A stretch of 64,000 nucleotides of DNA from Corynebacterium pseudogenitalium (lineage in GTDB: Bacteria; Actinomycetota; Actinomycetes; Mycobacteriales; Mycobacteriaceae), in the NCBI RefSeq assembly GCF_024453815.1, contig NZ_CP072934.1, forward strand, positions 806,001-870,000, in the 5' to 3' direction. Position numbers and translations under genes: made by a program. The notes beneath the pieces are model-generated. The model did no database searches. It was not told the DNA's origin and saw only the letters and a list, made by a program, of their open reading frames with translations. Below, in pieces: positions 8,438 through 17,338 of the stretch. Numbering within the stretch: position 1 is the stretch's first letter; each line of letters starts with the position of its first letter.

Positions 8438-9796
8438 TTAGGCGCGCGACTTCGGCTTCAACGCCCAAATGATTGAAAGCGCGATCACCCAGCCGATCAG
8501 AGCGAACAGGCCGGTGCGGTAATCAGGCAGGAATGCCATCAGGACCAGCACCAGGATGAAGAACCCTGCACAGATCCAGTTTGCCACTGGGTACCACGGA
8601 GCGCGGAACGACACATCGGGGTGCGTCTTCCGGAAGTTCAGGTGCGCGAAGCACACAGCAGCCCAAGTAATCAGCTCGGAGCCGACGATGATGGCAAGCA
8701 GGATGGCGAACACACGACCCTCAAAGAAGTAGTTCATGAAGACCACAATGCCCATCAGCGAACCGTTGAACAGCAGAGCGCGAAGCGGCAACCCCTTTTT
8801 GGTTGTTGCTGCGAAAAATGAGGACGCCTGGCCATTGCGCGCGAGATCGCGCAGCATACGGCTTCCCGAGTACGTCATTGTGTTACACACTGACGCAACC
8901 GCTACCAAAATAACAAGGTTGAGCAAGTGGGCGGCGCTGTCGATTCCCACAGAGGAGAGCACCCTGACGAACGGGCTGGCGGAAATATCCTGTTCGTCCC
9001 ACGGCGCGAGCAGCAAGATGACGCTCATGCCACCGATGTAGAAGACCAAAATGCGCCAAATAACAGAGTTCACTGCGCGTGGGATCGTCTTCTCCGGGTG
9101 CTCTGTCTCGCCAGCTGCCGTGCCGATCGACATGATGCCGCCGAATGTAAAGGTCACCGCTACCAGGGAGAACAGCACACCAGATGCGCCATTCGGGAAG
9201 AATCCGCCGTGGACAAAGAGGTTGCCAAAACCGACTGCTGGTTCCGGACCAAGACCAAGCACCAGCACAACGCCCAGAATGATCATCAGGATCAGCGCAA
9301 TGACCTTAAACAGTGAGAGCCAGTACTCGGCCTCTGCGAACACGCTCACGCGTGCTGCGTTCACAAGCATCACAACGACAAGCGTGACAAGCGCAGTGAG
9401 CCAGTGTGGAATGTCAGGGAACCAGAAGTCGAGGAAGGTACCCATCGCGGTGAGCTCAATCATGCCCACCACGATGGTGGTAAACCACCAGTTCCATCCC
9501 GTGATAAACCCGGCGCGCGGGCCGATAAACTCACGAGCATAGGCCGCGAACGAGCCTGAGACAGGATGCGCTACTGCCATCTCGCCGAGCATGCGCATCA
9601 GCAGATAGACGATGAACCCGACAATTAAAAATGTGAGCAGGACCGCTGGGCCCGCATAGCTAATGGATTCCGCAGAACCAAGAAACAGGCCAGTTCCGAT
9701 ACAGGAACCGAATGCGATCATCTGCAGCTGGCGGTTTTTCACCTTGCGCTGCAGGCCACCATCGCTGGTGACTTGGTGTTGTTCATCGCCGCTCAT
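8438..9796 (-). CDS. Amino acid permease of the APC (AroP-like) family, 452 aa
   Basis: Twelve hydrophobic segments are predicted. The first carries the amino acid permease signature QMIAFGSCIGTGLFLGSA (about residues 22-39). The conserved loops GEMAVAHPVSGSFAAYA and SGSRMLRDLARNGQA follow. It probably imports an aromatic or other neutral amino acid by proton symport. It lies 33 bases upstream of the aminotransferase gene on the same strand, so the two likely form an uptake/transamination operon. The ATG at 9796, preceded by AAGGAG, is preferred over the in-frame start at 9850. Confidence 0.87.
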   Translation of the reverse strand: MSGDEQHQVTSDGGLQRKVKNRQLQMIAFGSCIGTGLFLGSAESISYAGPAVLLTFLIVGFIVYLLMRMLGEMAVAHPVSGSFAAYAREFIGPRAGFITGWNWWFTTIVVGMIELTAMGTFLDFWFPDIPHWLTALVTLVVVMLVNAARVSVFAEAEYWLSLFKVIALILMIILGVVLVLGLGPEPAVGFGNLFVHGGFFPNGASGVLFSLVAVTFTFGGIMSIGTAAGETEHPEKTIPRAVNSVIWRILVFYIGGMSVILLLAPWDEQDISASPFVRVLSSVGIDSAAHLLNLVILVAVASVCNTMTYSGSRMLRDLARNGQASSFFAATTKKGLPLRALLFNGSLMGIVVFMNYFFEGRVFAILLAIIVGSELITWAAVCFAHLNFRKTHPDVSFRAPWYPVANWICAGFFILVLVLMAFLPDYRTGLFALIGWVIALSIIWALKPKSRA

Positions 9797-9894
9797 TGGC
9801 GTACTCCTTGCGATAAAGATTGCCGGATAGCCGGAGGCTTCCTCACACATTAATCAATTGCGTGTGTCAGACAACCGTTGGGTGTGCACAAAGA

Positions 9895-9935
9895 ACCCCC
9901 TTGACGCCGCTTCGCGGGGAAGCGCGCAAGGGGGA
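9895..9935 (-). terminator. Rho-independent terminator after prs
   Basis: Arms CCCCCTTG (9896-9903) and CAAGGGGG (9927-9934) enclose a second GC-rich inner stem. On the minus strand the hairpin is followed by TTCTTT. It ends the glmU-prs transcript and lies just upstream of the permease gene. Confidence 0.82.
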
Positions 9936-9958
9936 GATCCCGAAAGTGAGGCGTAAGG

Positions 9959-10936
9959 CTATGCCTGTCCCTCGAAGAGCGTCGTTACCGAGCCATTTTC
10001 GAAAATCTCGTGAATGGTCTTTGCCAGCAGCGGAGCGATGGAAAGCACGGTGAGGTTCTTCCAGCCTTCGGTGCTCTGCGGAAGCGTGTCGGTCGTGATC
10101 ACTTCCTCCGCGCCACAGTCGCTCAGACGCTCACGTGCCGGGTCAGAGAAGACACCGTGGGTACACGCGATGACGACCGACTTCGCGCCGGCCTTCTTCA
10201 GCACGCCGACCGCACCTGCGATGGTGCCACCGGTATCAATCATGTCGTCCATCAGGATGCAGTCTTTGCCGTCGACGTCGCCGACAACGCGGTTGGAGAC
10301 AACCTTGTTCGCGGCGTCGATGTCTCGAGTCTTGTGCACGAACGCCATCGGGGCATCACCCAACATATTGGCCCACTTCTCAGCCGACTTCACGCGGCCA
10401 GCGTCAGGGGAGACCACCACGAGGTTGTCCATCGGGTACTTGGACTTGATGTAGTCCACCAGGATTGGCTGAGCGTGCATGTGGTCGACCGGGCCATCGA
10501 AGAAGCCCTGGATCTGATCCGTGTGCAGATCCACGGACACGATGCGGTCTGCGCCGGCAGCGGTGAGCAGGTCAGCAACCAGGCGGGCGGAGATAGGCTC
10601 GCGGCCACGGTGCTTCTTGTCCTGGCGGGCGTACGGGTAGAACGGCAGAATCGCGGTGATGCGCTTTGCGGAACCACGCTTGAGTGCATCAATCATGATG
10701 AGCTGCTCCATCAGCCACTTATTCAGCGGCTGCGCGTGCGACTGCATCACAAAGCAGTCCGAGCCACGCACGGACTCTTCGAAGCGGACAAAGATTTCAC
10801 CATTCGCAAAATCGCGCGCGGTGGTCGGTACCAACTCGATGTTCAGACACTTTGCGACGGCCTCCGCAAGCTCAGGGTGGGCGCGTCCAGTAAATAGCTT
10901 GAGGTCTTTTTGGCTTTCCGTGGAATATCCAGTCAT
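9959..10936 (-). CDS. prs: Ribose-phosphate pyrophosphokinase, 325 aa
   Basis: Makes PRPP from ribose 5-phosphate and ATP for nucleotide, His, Trp and arabinose-lipid synthesis. Motifs are FTGRAHPELAEAVAKCL, the flexible-loop sequence YPYARQDKKHRGREPISA, the divalent metal-binding VDLHTDQIQGFFD, and the PRPP loop DDMIDTGGT. The length is normal for the class I enzyme. It starts nine bases after glmU on the same strand, the conserved actinobacterial glmU-prs arrangement. Confidence 0.97.
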   Translation of the reverse strand: MTGYSTESQKDLKLFTGRAHPELAEAVAKCLNIELVPTTARDFANGEIFVRFEESVRGSDCFVMQSHAQPLNKWLMEQLIMIDALKRGSAKRITAILPFYPYARQDKKHRGREPISARLVADLLTAAGADRIVSVDLHTDQIQGFFDGPVDHMHAQPILVDYIKSKYPMDNLVVVSPDAGRVKSAEKWANMLGDAPMAFVHKTRDIDAANKVVSNRVVGDVDGKDCILMDDMIDTGGTIAGAVGVLKKAGAKSVVIACTHGVFSDPARERLSDCGAEEVITTDTLPQSTEGWKNLTVLSIAPLLAKTIHEIFENGSVTTLFEGQA

Positions 10937-10945
10937 GGTGATCCT

Positions 10946-12385
10946 TTAGTTCTCGCGTGCTTTCTTTGCAGCATTCGCTGCGTCCGTACCCGGGCGGTTG
11001 GCCTCAACCCAACCTTCGATGTTGCGCTGATGGCCTTCCTTGATGGCCAGCGCACCCGCCGGCACATCCTTTGTTACCACCGTACCTGCGCCAGTGTACG
11101 CGCCATCGCCTACGGTTACTGGCGCTACGAACATCGTGTCCGAGCCAGTTCGGCAGTAGTCACCGATCGTGGTGTGGTGCTTCTGGACGCCGTCGTAGTT
11201 GGCGAACACAGACGATGCGCCGATGTTGGACTCGCGGCCAACGGTGGCGTCGCCAATGTAGGTCAGGTGTGGCACCTTTGAGCCTTCGCCAATCTTTGCG
11301 TTCTTGGCTTCGACGAATCCGCCGAGCTTGCCATTCGCGCCAAGTTCGGTGCCTGGGCGGATGAACGTGAATGGGCCGACGTTCGCGTTCGCGCCGATGA
11401 CGGAGAGGGAGCCCTGCGTGCGGACAACCTGTGCACCCTCGCCGACCTCCATGTCCGTCAAGGTGGTATCTGGGCCGATGGTCGCGCCGTTGCCAATCAC
11501 GGTTGAGCCCCACAGCTGTGTGTTTGGCTGAATGATGACGTCCTGGCCGATCTCAACATCCACGCCGATCCATGTCGTAGCAGGGTCGACGACAGTGGCG
11601 CCGGCGCGCATGGCGCGCTCGACCAGGCGACGGTTGAGTTCCTTGCCGGCCTCGGCGAGCTGCACGCGGTCGTTCACGCCGGCCAACTCGCGAGGGTCCT
11701 TCGCCACGTAGGCGCTGACGGCTTTGCCGTCGCCGCGCGCGATGCCGAGTACGTCGGTGATGTAGAGCTCGCCCTGCGCGTTGTTGGCGTCGATGCGGGT
11801 CAGCGCATCGCGCAGGACCGCGGCATCGAAGGCGAACACGCCGGAGTTGACCTCACGGACCTTCTTCTGTTCCTCGTTAGCGTCCTTTTCCTCCACGATT
11901 TCCAACACGTTGCCGGAAGCGTCGCGGATGATGCGGCCGTAGCCAGTTGGGTTGTCGAACTCGAGCGACAGCACGGTGACGGCGGCGCTGGTGGCTTTGT
12001 GGGCGTCGATAAGCTCGGTGATTGTCGATGGCTGCAACAGCGGCACATCACCGTTCGTAACAACGACAGTGCCCTCGAAGTCTGGGATGACCTCAAGCCC
12101 GCACTGCACCGCGTGGCCCGTGCCGTTTTGCTCCTCCTGCACTGCCTGCTTGATGCTGCGCCCCATCTCCTCGGCGATGGCATCGACGGCGGGGGAGACC
12201 TGGTCGCGCTGGTGGCCGACAACCGCGACGAGCTCCTGCGGGCCTACCGCGTTGGCTGCGTGCAGCGAGTGCGCCAGCAGACTGCGTCCGCCGATCTCGT
12301 GCAGTGTTTTCTGGATGCTGGACTTCATGCGCGTGCCCGCACCTGCGGCGAGGACTACGACGGCGCATTCAGGATGATTTACCAC
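10946..12385 (-). CDS. glmU: Bifunctional N-acetylglucosamine-1-phosphate uridyltransferase/glucosamine-1-phosphate acetyltransferase, 479 aa
   Basis: Catalyses the last two steps to UDP-GlcNAc for peptidoglycan. The N-terminal Rossmann-like uridyltransferase domain begins VVLAAGAGTRMKS, with GTGHAVQCGL and NGDVPLL. The C-terminal left-handed beta-helix has hexapeptide repeats and the acetyltransferase segment VEAKNAKIGEGSKVPHLTYI. GTG at 12385 is taken as the start (AAGGAG ten bases upstream) rather than the codon at 12445, which adds an implausible N-terminus. Confidence 0.96.
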   Translation of the reverse strand: MVNHPECAVVVLAAGAGTRMKSSIQKTLHEIGGRSLLAHSLHAANAVGPQELVAVVGHQRDQVSPAVDAIAEEMGRSIKQAVQEEQNGTGHAVQCGLEVIPDFEGTVVVTNGDVPLLQPSTITELIDAHKATSAAVTVLSLEFDNPTGYGRIIRDASGNVLEIVEEKDANEEQKKVREVNSGVFAFDAAVLRDALTRIDANNAQGELYITDVLGIARGDGKAVSAYVAKDPRELAGVNDRVQLAEAGKELNRRLVERAMRAGATVVDPATTWIGVDVEIGQDVIIQPNTQLWGSTVIGNGATIGPDTTLTDMEVGEGAQVVRTQGSLSVIGANANVGPFTFIRPGTELGANGKLGGFVEAKNAKIGEGSKVPHLTYIGDATVGRESNIGASSVFANYDGVQKHHTTIGDYCRTGSDTMFVAPVTVGDGAYTGAGTVVTKDVPAGALAIKEGHQRNIEGWVEANRPGTDAANAAKKAREN

Positions 12386-12451
12386 TGAACGGGTACTCCT
12401 TAATTCATCGGTGAATGAGGTATAAAACCAACTGCACAACAGCATAACGCG

Positions 12452-13678
12452 CTACACGCGCGAGTTTGCAGACACATCCTTCAAACCTGCCGCGCGCCAC
12501 ACACCCACCGCGCCGACCGCGGCTAGGAATAGCAGCGTTGCTTCAGGTCCAAGGGTCGAAATCGCTGATGAGATCGCACCGACGATCAGCAGGACGATCC
12601 CCATCGCTGTGTTCGCGGCGCCCGTGATCATGGTGCGGCGATCGCCCTCCGCCATGTCCACGAGGTAGGTCTTTCGGCCTACGCGCACCGTCGTGTGTGC
12701 CAAGTTGACCAGGAAAAACCCGATTGGCATGATCCAGCGGTTGGCCTCGGGAGTAAGCCAGTGCCCGGACATCACCAAGAGCACGAGCACGACGGATGCG
12801 GCGCCAGCAGCCCACGCCATCGCGTTTTTCGACGACTTATCCGCCCACATACCGGAGACCTTTCCACCAACGAGTGCTGCGCCACCCGATGCCAGGATGA
12901 AGCCGCCGAGTGAGGAAAGGTTCGTGCCCTGTTGCTGGGCCAGCACGACAATAAATGGCGTCGATAAGGCGGTGACCAGCATGAGGGAGCGAACGATGAG
13001 GAACTTCTGCAGGTCCCTGTCGTCCTTAATCAGGTCCCACGTTTGGCGTGCCCACCCCTTGCTGGAGGCCTCCGACGGTTCCTCTTCAGGCTCCTTAATG
13101 GTGCGGAAAACCAGGGAGGCGAACGCCCAGGTAGAGGCGCCCGCCGCAAGGAGCGTCACCAGGACCCATCGGGGTAGGTCATTCGGGAGAATTGCGAACA
13201 GGACACCGATCGCGAGGGTGACGGCGCCAGACAGCGCGGTCGCTTGGCCTGTGATGAGGCCACGCCGGCCTTTCGACACGGTTCGTCCTTGTACGTCCTT
13301 GCCTGCGATTGAGCACAGCGCGCGGAAGATAGACAGCGCCGCAAGCAAGATGACAACCGCAACACCCAGTGCGGCGCCGTTGAGCAGTGCCGCGGCGAGT
13401 GCAATCAGCGCCGCTGATGTGGCCTGGCCCCACGAACCAACCAACCACACCCACTTTCGCGACCTCTGTGATGTGACCCAGGGGCTCAACGCGGCTTGCG
13501 GCAGCATTGAGCCCGATTCGCGGATCGGCACCAAGAACGCTGTGAATAGGGCCGGAACCCCGGCAGCCGTGAATAGCCACGGCAGGACCGTCTTCGCGGC
13601 GACGATTTGGTCACCGATGCCCTGTAGACCGTTGGCCCATACGAATCGGCGTGCGTTGTACTCCTCGTGAGACGTCAT
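12452..13678 (-). CDS. MFS transporter, 408 aa
   Basis: About eleven or twelve hydrophobic segments in two halves are joined by a charged central loop (KEPEEEPSEASSKGWARQTW). The overall pattern is that of a major facilitator, but I do not recognise a substrate-specific subfamily. VGRKTYLVDMAEGDRRTM resembles a loop found in a group of actinobacterial MFS proteins upstream of glmU. The message looks leaderless: TACTAT (13686-13691) lies seven bases before the ATG. It precedes glmU by 66 bases and may be co-transcribed with glmU-prs. Confidence 0.75.
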   Translation of the reverse strand: MTSHEEYNARRFVWANGLQGIGDQIVAAKTVLPWLFTAAGVPALFTAFLVPIRESGSMLPQAALSPWVTSQRSRKWVWLVGSWGQATSAALIALAAALLNGAALGVAVVILLAALSIFRALCSIAGKDVQGRTVSKGRRGLITGQATALSGAVTLAIGVLFAILPNDLPRWVLVTLLAAGASTWAFASLVFRTIKEPEEEPSEASSKGWARQTWDLIKDDRDLQKFLIVRSLMLVTALSTPFIVVLAQQQGTNLSSLGGFILASGGAALVGGKVSGMWADKSSKNAMAWAAGAASVVLVLLVMSGHWLTPEANRWIMPIGFFLVNLAHTTVRVGRKTYLVDMAEGDRRTMITGAANTAMGIVLLIVGAISSAISTLGPEATLLFLAAVGAVGVWRAAGLKDVSANSRV

Positions 13679-13732
13679 ACCAAAGATAGTAGGGTCGGCA
13701 GCAGACTTTATACATTCGGATGAGGAGAACCA

Positions 13733-15265
13733 ATGGCTTCGGCACGTGCCAACCGCAACGTCATCAGCAGAAGGACATTCTTCAAAGGGGCACTGTTAAC
13801 GCAGGTAGCAGTGCTGGCAGCGTGCGCCGGGGAAGGTCCGGGCGGGGTGCGCTCCGGGCAGGCGACGCCCGCGGGTGCTGACGCCGAGTCCCGCCCGCTG
13901 CCCATCCCGCCGCTGGAACAGGGCACGCTTAACGGCACCACGCGCAGCTTTGAACTCACCGCGCAGCAAGGCGAGTACGAAATCGTACCCGGCACCATGA
14001 CGAAGACCTGGGGCTTCAATGGCCCATGGCTTGGGCCCACGCTCTACATGCGCCAAGGTGAAACGATCGAGATGAAGGTGAACAACGAGCTCGACGAGCC
14101 GACGGTGGTCCACTGGCACGGTCTCCACCTGCCCGCGGCGGCTGATGGCGGTCCGGCCCTCATCTTTGATCCTGGCGCGAGCTGGGAACCGACCTGGCAG
14201 GTCGAACAGGCGGCGTCTACCTGCTGGTACCACCCGCACCCGCACGAGATTTCCGCGCTGCACGCGTACCGCGGCCTCGCCGGGGGCATTGTCGTTGCCG
14301 ACGACGCTTCCGACGCGCTCGGCCTGCCGCAGGAATACGGTGTCGACGACATCCCCGTCATCATCACCGATGCGAAATTCACTGAGGATGGCCAACTCGA
14401 CGAAACCATCGACCCAACCTATGGTCTCCTCGGGACAACGCCGCTGGTGAACGGTATCACGAAGCCGCGCTTTGAGGCGTCGACAAGCCGTGTTCGACTT
14501 CGCATCTTCAACGGTGCAACGATGCGCTTCCACCATCTCAGCCTCGGCGTGCCGTTCAACATCATCGCGACAGATCAGGGGCTTCTCGACGCCCCCATCG
14601 AAGCCGACGCGGTCCTGCTAAGTCCAGGCGAGCGTGTGGAGATCATCGTGGACCTCGAAGCCGGCAAGGACCTCATGTTGCGCAGTGACGGCGTCCCGAA
14701 CGGCGGAGGCCTCCCCGACGAGGAAGTCGCCAACGGGTTTGGCTTGCAGGACACTTTCGATTTGCTCGAGATCAAAGCCCCAGCAAACGACACCGCGCTT
14801 GCCACGCTGCCGACGCAGCTCATCCCCGTGATCCGCCCTAATGTCGCTGGTGCGCCGGAGCGCGAATTCCGGCTCAACGGCTTCCAAATCAATGAGCAGT
14901 CCATGGACATGGAACGCGTCGACTTTGTGATCGACCACAACGGCCCTGAAATCTGGCACGTGACCAACGAAAACTCCGACTGGCCGCACAACTTCCACGT
15001 ACACAATGCCAGGTTCCTGGTGGACAAGGTGGACAACGGCGAGGTTGCTTTCACCGAAGGCTGGCACGACACGATCTATGTACCGCCACTGTCAACCGTC
15101 ACCCTCATTGTGGAGTTCGGCTGGCACCCGGATCCGACCTTGGCGTACATGTACCACTGCCACATGCTCTTCCACGAAGATGAAGGGATGATGGGGCAGT
15201 TCGTCATGGTTGAGCCTGGGCAGAAGGCGAACCTGCGGCCGATGCCGGAGGGGCATCACCACTAG
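13733..15265 (+). CDS. Tat-exported multicopper oxidase, lipoprotein-like, 510 aa
   Basis: The N-terminus has a twin-arginine motif (SRRTFFKGA, about residues 12-20), a hydrophobic stretch and a lipobox-like LAAC, so it is probably folded in the cytoplasm, exported by Tat and lipid-anchored. Three cupredoxin domains carry the copper sites: HWHG (about residue 124), WYHPHPH (about 164), HNFHVHN (about 421) and the T1/trinuclear YHCHMLFHEDEGMM near 474. The closest named kin are CueO/CotA/FtsP-type oxidases. Copper detoxification or metal oxidation is inferred. A good GAGGAG site precedes the ATG. Confidence 0.9.
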   Translation: MASARANRNVISRRTFFKGALLTQVAVLAACAGEGPGGVRSGQATPAGADAESRPLPIPPLEQGTLNGTTRSFELTAQQGEYEIVPGTMTKTWGFNGPWLGPTLYMRQGETIEMKVNNELDEPTVVHWHGLHLPAAADGGPALIFDPGASWEPTWQVEQAASTCWYHPHPHEISALHAYRGLAGGIVVADDASDALGLPQEYGVDDIPVIITDAKFTEDGQLDETIDPTYGLLGTTPLVNGITKPRFEASTSRVRLRIFNGATMRFHHLSLGVPFNIIATDQGLLDAPIEADAVLLSPGERVEIIVDLEAGKDLMLRSDGVPNGGGLPDEEVANGFGLQDTFDLLEIKAPANDTALATLPTQLIPVIRPNVAGAPEREFRLNGFQINEQSMDMERVDFVIDHNGPEIWHVTNENSDWPHNFHVHNARFLVDKVDNGEVAFTEGWHDTIYVPPLSTVTLIVEFGWHPDPTLAYMYHCHMLFHEDEGMMGQFVMVEPGQKANLRPMPEGHHH

Positions 15266-15306
15266 GCTAAGTTCCAGGAAGACCACGACCTGAAAAGGTT
15301 TAAGAA

Positions 15307-16260
15307 TTACTTGGAAGCTTTGCCTCCGCGAATGGCGTCTAACTTCCGTTGTAAGTCAGGGGAACCTGCCGAGACGATGCGCTGCAGCATTTGTTGGTTG
15401 CCTTGCATACGGCGTTTGTTTCTGGCTTCGTGCTCCGCAGCGATTTCCCAAAACTTTGTCGTGTTTATTAGATGCTTTGGAGAGCACTTCAATGAGTGAT
15501 CGGTTGAATTGCTCCAAATAATCGAGTTGCTGGAGGGCGAACAGCGCTTGAACACATCTCTACAGAGGTCGACCGACCAAGCAAATTGTGACCGTTCTGC
15601 GAAGTGGTAGTCTGTGAGCCGTCCGAGCAACGCACACGTCCAGTCAGCAAACTGGATAGTTCCGTATAAGTGACTGTCGGCCTGAATCGGAACTTCAATG
15701 ATGCTGCGGTTATCTTTGTTGGTTTTGCTGTAAATAGTTTTGCCAAGTGTTGCGACCGCACGTTCACGGTTGTCCGTATCAGTTGCATCCATGATGACCA
15801 GCAGCTCTTCATTGGCTTTCGTCGCTATCCTGCCAAGCCTATTGATGGCTTGGATCAAACAATGTTCCTCGCGCTCTTGAGAAGTCTCTTTAGTGACGCT
15901 GACTGGGCCAATTGGCTTCTCTTGTCCAAAGAAGAAGAGTTGACCACCAAGATTTCCCAGTTTTCGGTACAGCCTCTTAGTCGCTGGGTTGATTTCATCC
16001 TTGTACTCGCGGATATTCGCGGTGGTAAAGAGTGCTGATCCCTTCTTTTCCCACCGTCTTGGATGCGCATTAGCTTGCGTAATTTCCCAGTCAAGAAGCT
16101 GTTCTTTTACGTACTCAAAATAGCCACCAAATTGCCGAACGCTGTGCGACGGTATCAAATACCCGGCATAACCAAATACTGGGTGTGTATTAAACTTTTT
16201 ATGGTCATGTCGGATGTAGGGGCCCTGGTGTCCGAATTCATCGAGGTAGGCTATGAGCAT
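15307..16260 (-). CDS. DUF3800 domain-containing protein, 317 aa
   Basis: The N-terminus MLIAYLDEFGHQGPY is the acidic opening strand of DUF3800, a RNase H-like fold often found in prophages and defence islands. A second acidic strand LLVIMDATDTDN lies near residue 160, and FADWTCALLGRL near 230 fits the conserved C-terminal helix. The C-terminus is basic (RNKRRMQGNQQM). Base composition is visibly lower in GC than its neighbours, and it sits beside tRNA-Gln, a frequent integration point, so recent acquisition is likely. The start at 16260 has AAGGAA upstream; an in-frame ATG at 16350 is possible. Confidence 0.75.
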   Translation of the reverse strand: MLIAYLDEFGHQGPYIRHDHKKFNTHPVFGYAGYLIPSHSVRQFGGYFEYVKEQLLDWEITQANAHPRRWEKKGSALFTTANIREYKDEINPATKRLYRKLGNLGGQLFFFGQEKPIGPVSVTKETSQEREEHCLIQAINRLGRIATKANEELLVIMDATDTDNRERAVATLGKTIYSKTNKDNRSIIEVPIQADSHLYGTIQFADWTCALLGRLTDYHFAERSQFAWSVDLCRDVFKRCSPSSNSIIWSNSTDHSLKCSPKHLINTTKFWEIAAEHEARNKRRMQGNQQMLQRIVSAGSPDLQRKLDAIRGGKASK

Positions 16261-16471
16261 GGCGGTTCCTTCGAGATAGCTCAGCGGCCAGAACAATGCT
16301 TTGCTCTGGCCGCCGGAATTAGCGCGGTACGCGTGTTTCAGCGCCGCCACTGCAATTTCAATATAGCTTTTCCGGTAAACGGAGTCAATCGTGCAGTTTC
16401 GTGACTACATTTTGACTACATAAACCCCCACAAACGCCCTCAAACGCCCCACAGTTCACCCCGCTGGAAAA
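16261..16471. other. Gene-free stretch between DUF3800 gene and tRNA-Gln terminator
   Basis: No convincing gene is seen. It holds an inverted repeat (GGCCAGA/TCTGGCC, near 16289-16314) and a tandem TGACTACAT/TGACTACAT pair at about 16400-16421, which may be the tail of a lost integrase or an attachment region. I could not find a second copy of the tRNA 3' end to prove an att site. Confidence 0.35.
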
Positions 16472-16516
16472 CGAAAAACACCCCCAACCCAGGCAAAGCG
16501 CCAGGTAGCGGGGGCA
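16472..16516 (-). terminator. Terminator downstream of tRNA-Gln
   Basis: On the minus strand, CCCCC (16514-16510) pairs with GGGGG (16485-16481) around a partly paired interior, followed by TGTTTTTCG. Its position just after the tRNA supports a terminator. Confidence 0.65.
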
Positions 16517-16524
16517 ATAAAAAG

Positions 16525-16596
16525 CTTCCCCACCAGGACTCGAACCTAGAATGACGGTACCAAAAACCGTAGTGTTGCCGATTACACCATGGGGAA
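16525..16596 (-). tRNA. tRNA-Gln (anticodon TTG)
   Basis: The 72-base cloverleaf has acceptor TTCCCCA paired with TGGGGAA, discriminator G, T arm with GGTTCGAGTCC, and an anticodon loop TTTTGGT that centres TTG. CCA is not encoded. It lies on the minus strand between tetR and the DUF3800 gene. Confidence 0.95.
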
Positions 16597-16705
16597 TTAC
16601 TCGACCTAGTGTAACCGAAACCTCACGAAATGTTAAAAAGTGTGATGAGCTGGCAGTTTACGGGCTGTCGGGGTGATGCCCGGGGTGGGCTCTAAGCTAG
16701 AATGC

Positions 16706-17338
16706 ATGGCTCGGCAGCGAATGACAAGAACGCAGCGCAGGGACCAGTTGCTCGCAATTGGTCGCGCTGCCTTTGCAGAACGTGGATTTGATGGAATCTC
16801 CATGGAGGAGATTGCGCTGCGTGCAGATGTGTCGAAGCCCGTCGTGTACGAACACTTTGGCAGTAAGACCGGGTTGTACGACGCCGTCGTTTCGCAGGAG
16901 ATGGCGCGGTTCGAGCGCACGATTGTCGAAGTGATCCAGAACGGACGCTGGCGAGAGCGCATTGATAATGGCGTGTTGGCTCTGCTGACGTACATCGATG
17001 AGGAAACTGATGGGTTTATCATCCTGGTGCACGGTAGGATCCTCGGACGTGAACGAACGTACTCGACAGTGCTGAACCGCGTAACTGCGGAGGTGTCCTA
17101 CCTGCTTGAGCGTGCGTTTGAGCACCGCGGCCTCGATGCTTCGGTGGCGGCACTGTACGGGCAGGCGCTGGTTGGGACCGTGTCGAATACGGCGTTGTGG
17201 TGGTTGGACCAACGGGGCGTCGATACGCGGTTGGATAAGGCGACGGTCGCGGCGCACATTTCGAACCTGTGCTGGAACGGGTTGAGCGGGTTGGAGGCAC
17301 AGCCCCGCATCATGACGAACGAAGTGGAGGAACAGTAG
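16706..17338 (+). CDS. TetR-family transcriptional regulator, 210 aa
   Basis: The N-terminal helix-turn-helix spans about residues 8-55 (QLLAIGRAAFAERGFDGIS, then ADVSKPVVYEHFGSKTGLY). The C-terminal ligand domain resembles other actinobacterial TetR proteins encoded just upstream of mfd. The ATG at 16706 follows a leaderless -10 TAAGCT (16693-16698). The stop codon overlaps the GTG of mfd by one base, so the two genes are translationally coupled. Its ligand and targets are unknown. Confidence 0.88.
   Translation: MARQRMTRTQRRDQLLAIGRAAFAERGFDGISMEEIALRADVSKPVVYEHFGSKTGLYDAVVSQEMARFERTIVEVIQNGRWRERIDNGVLALLTYIDEETDGFIILVHGRILGRERTYSTVLNRVTAEVSYLLERAFEHRGLDASVAALYGQALVGTVSNTALWWLDQRGVDTRLDKATVAAHISNLCWNGLSGLEAQPRIMTNEVEEQ

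Noticed and set aside
16400-16421. Tandem TGACTACAT as an attachment site
   Set aside because: No second copy and no tRNA-end duplication was found, so it is not called an att site.
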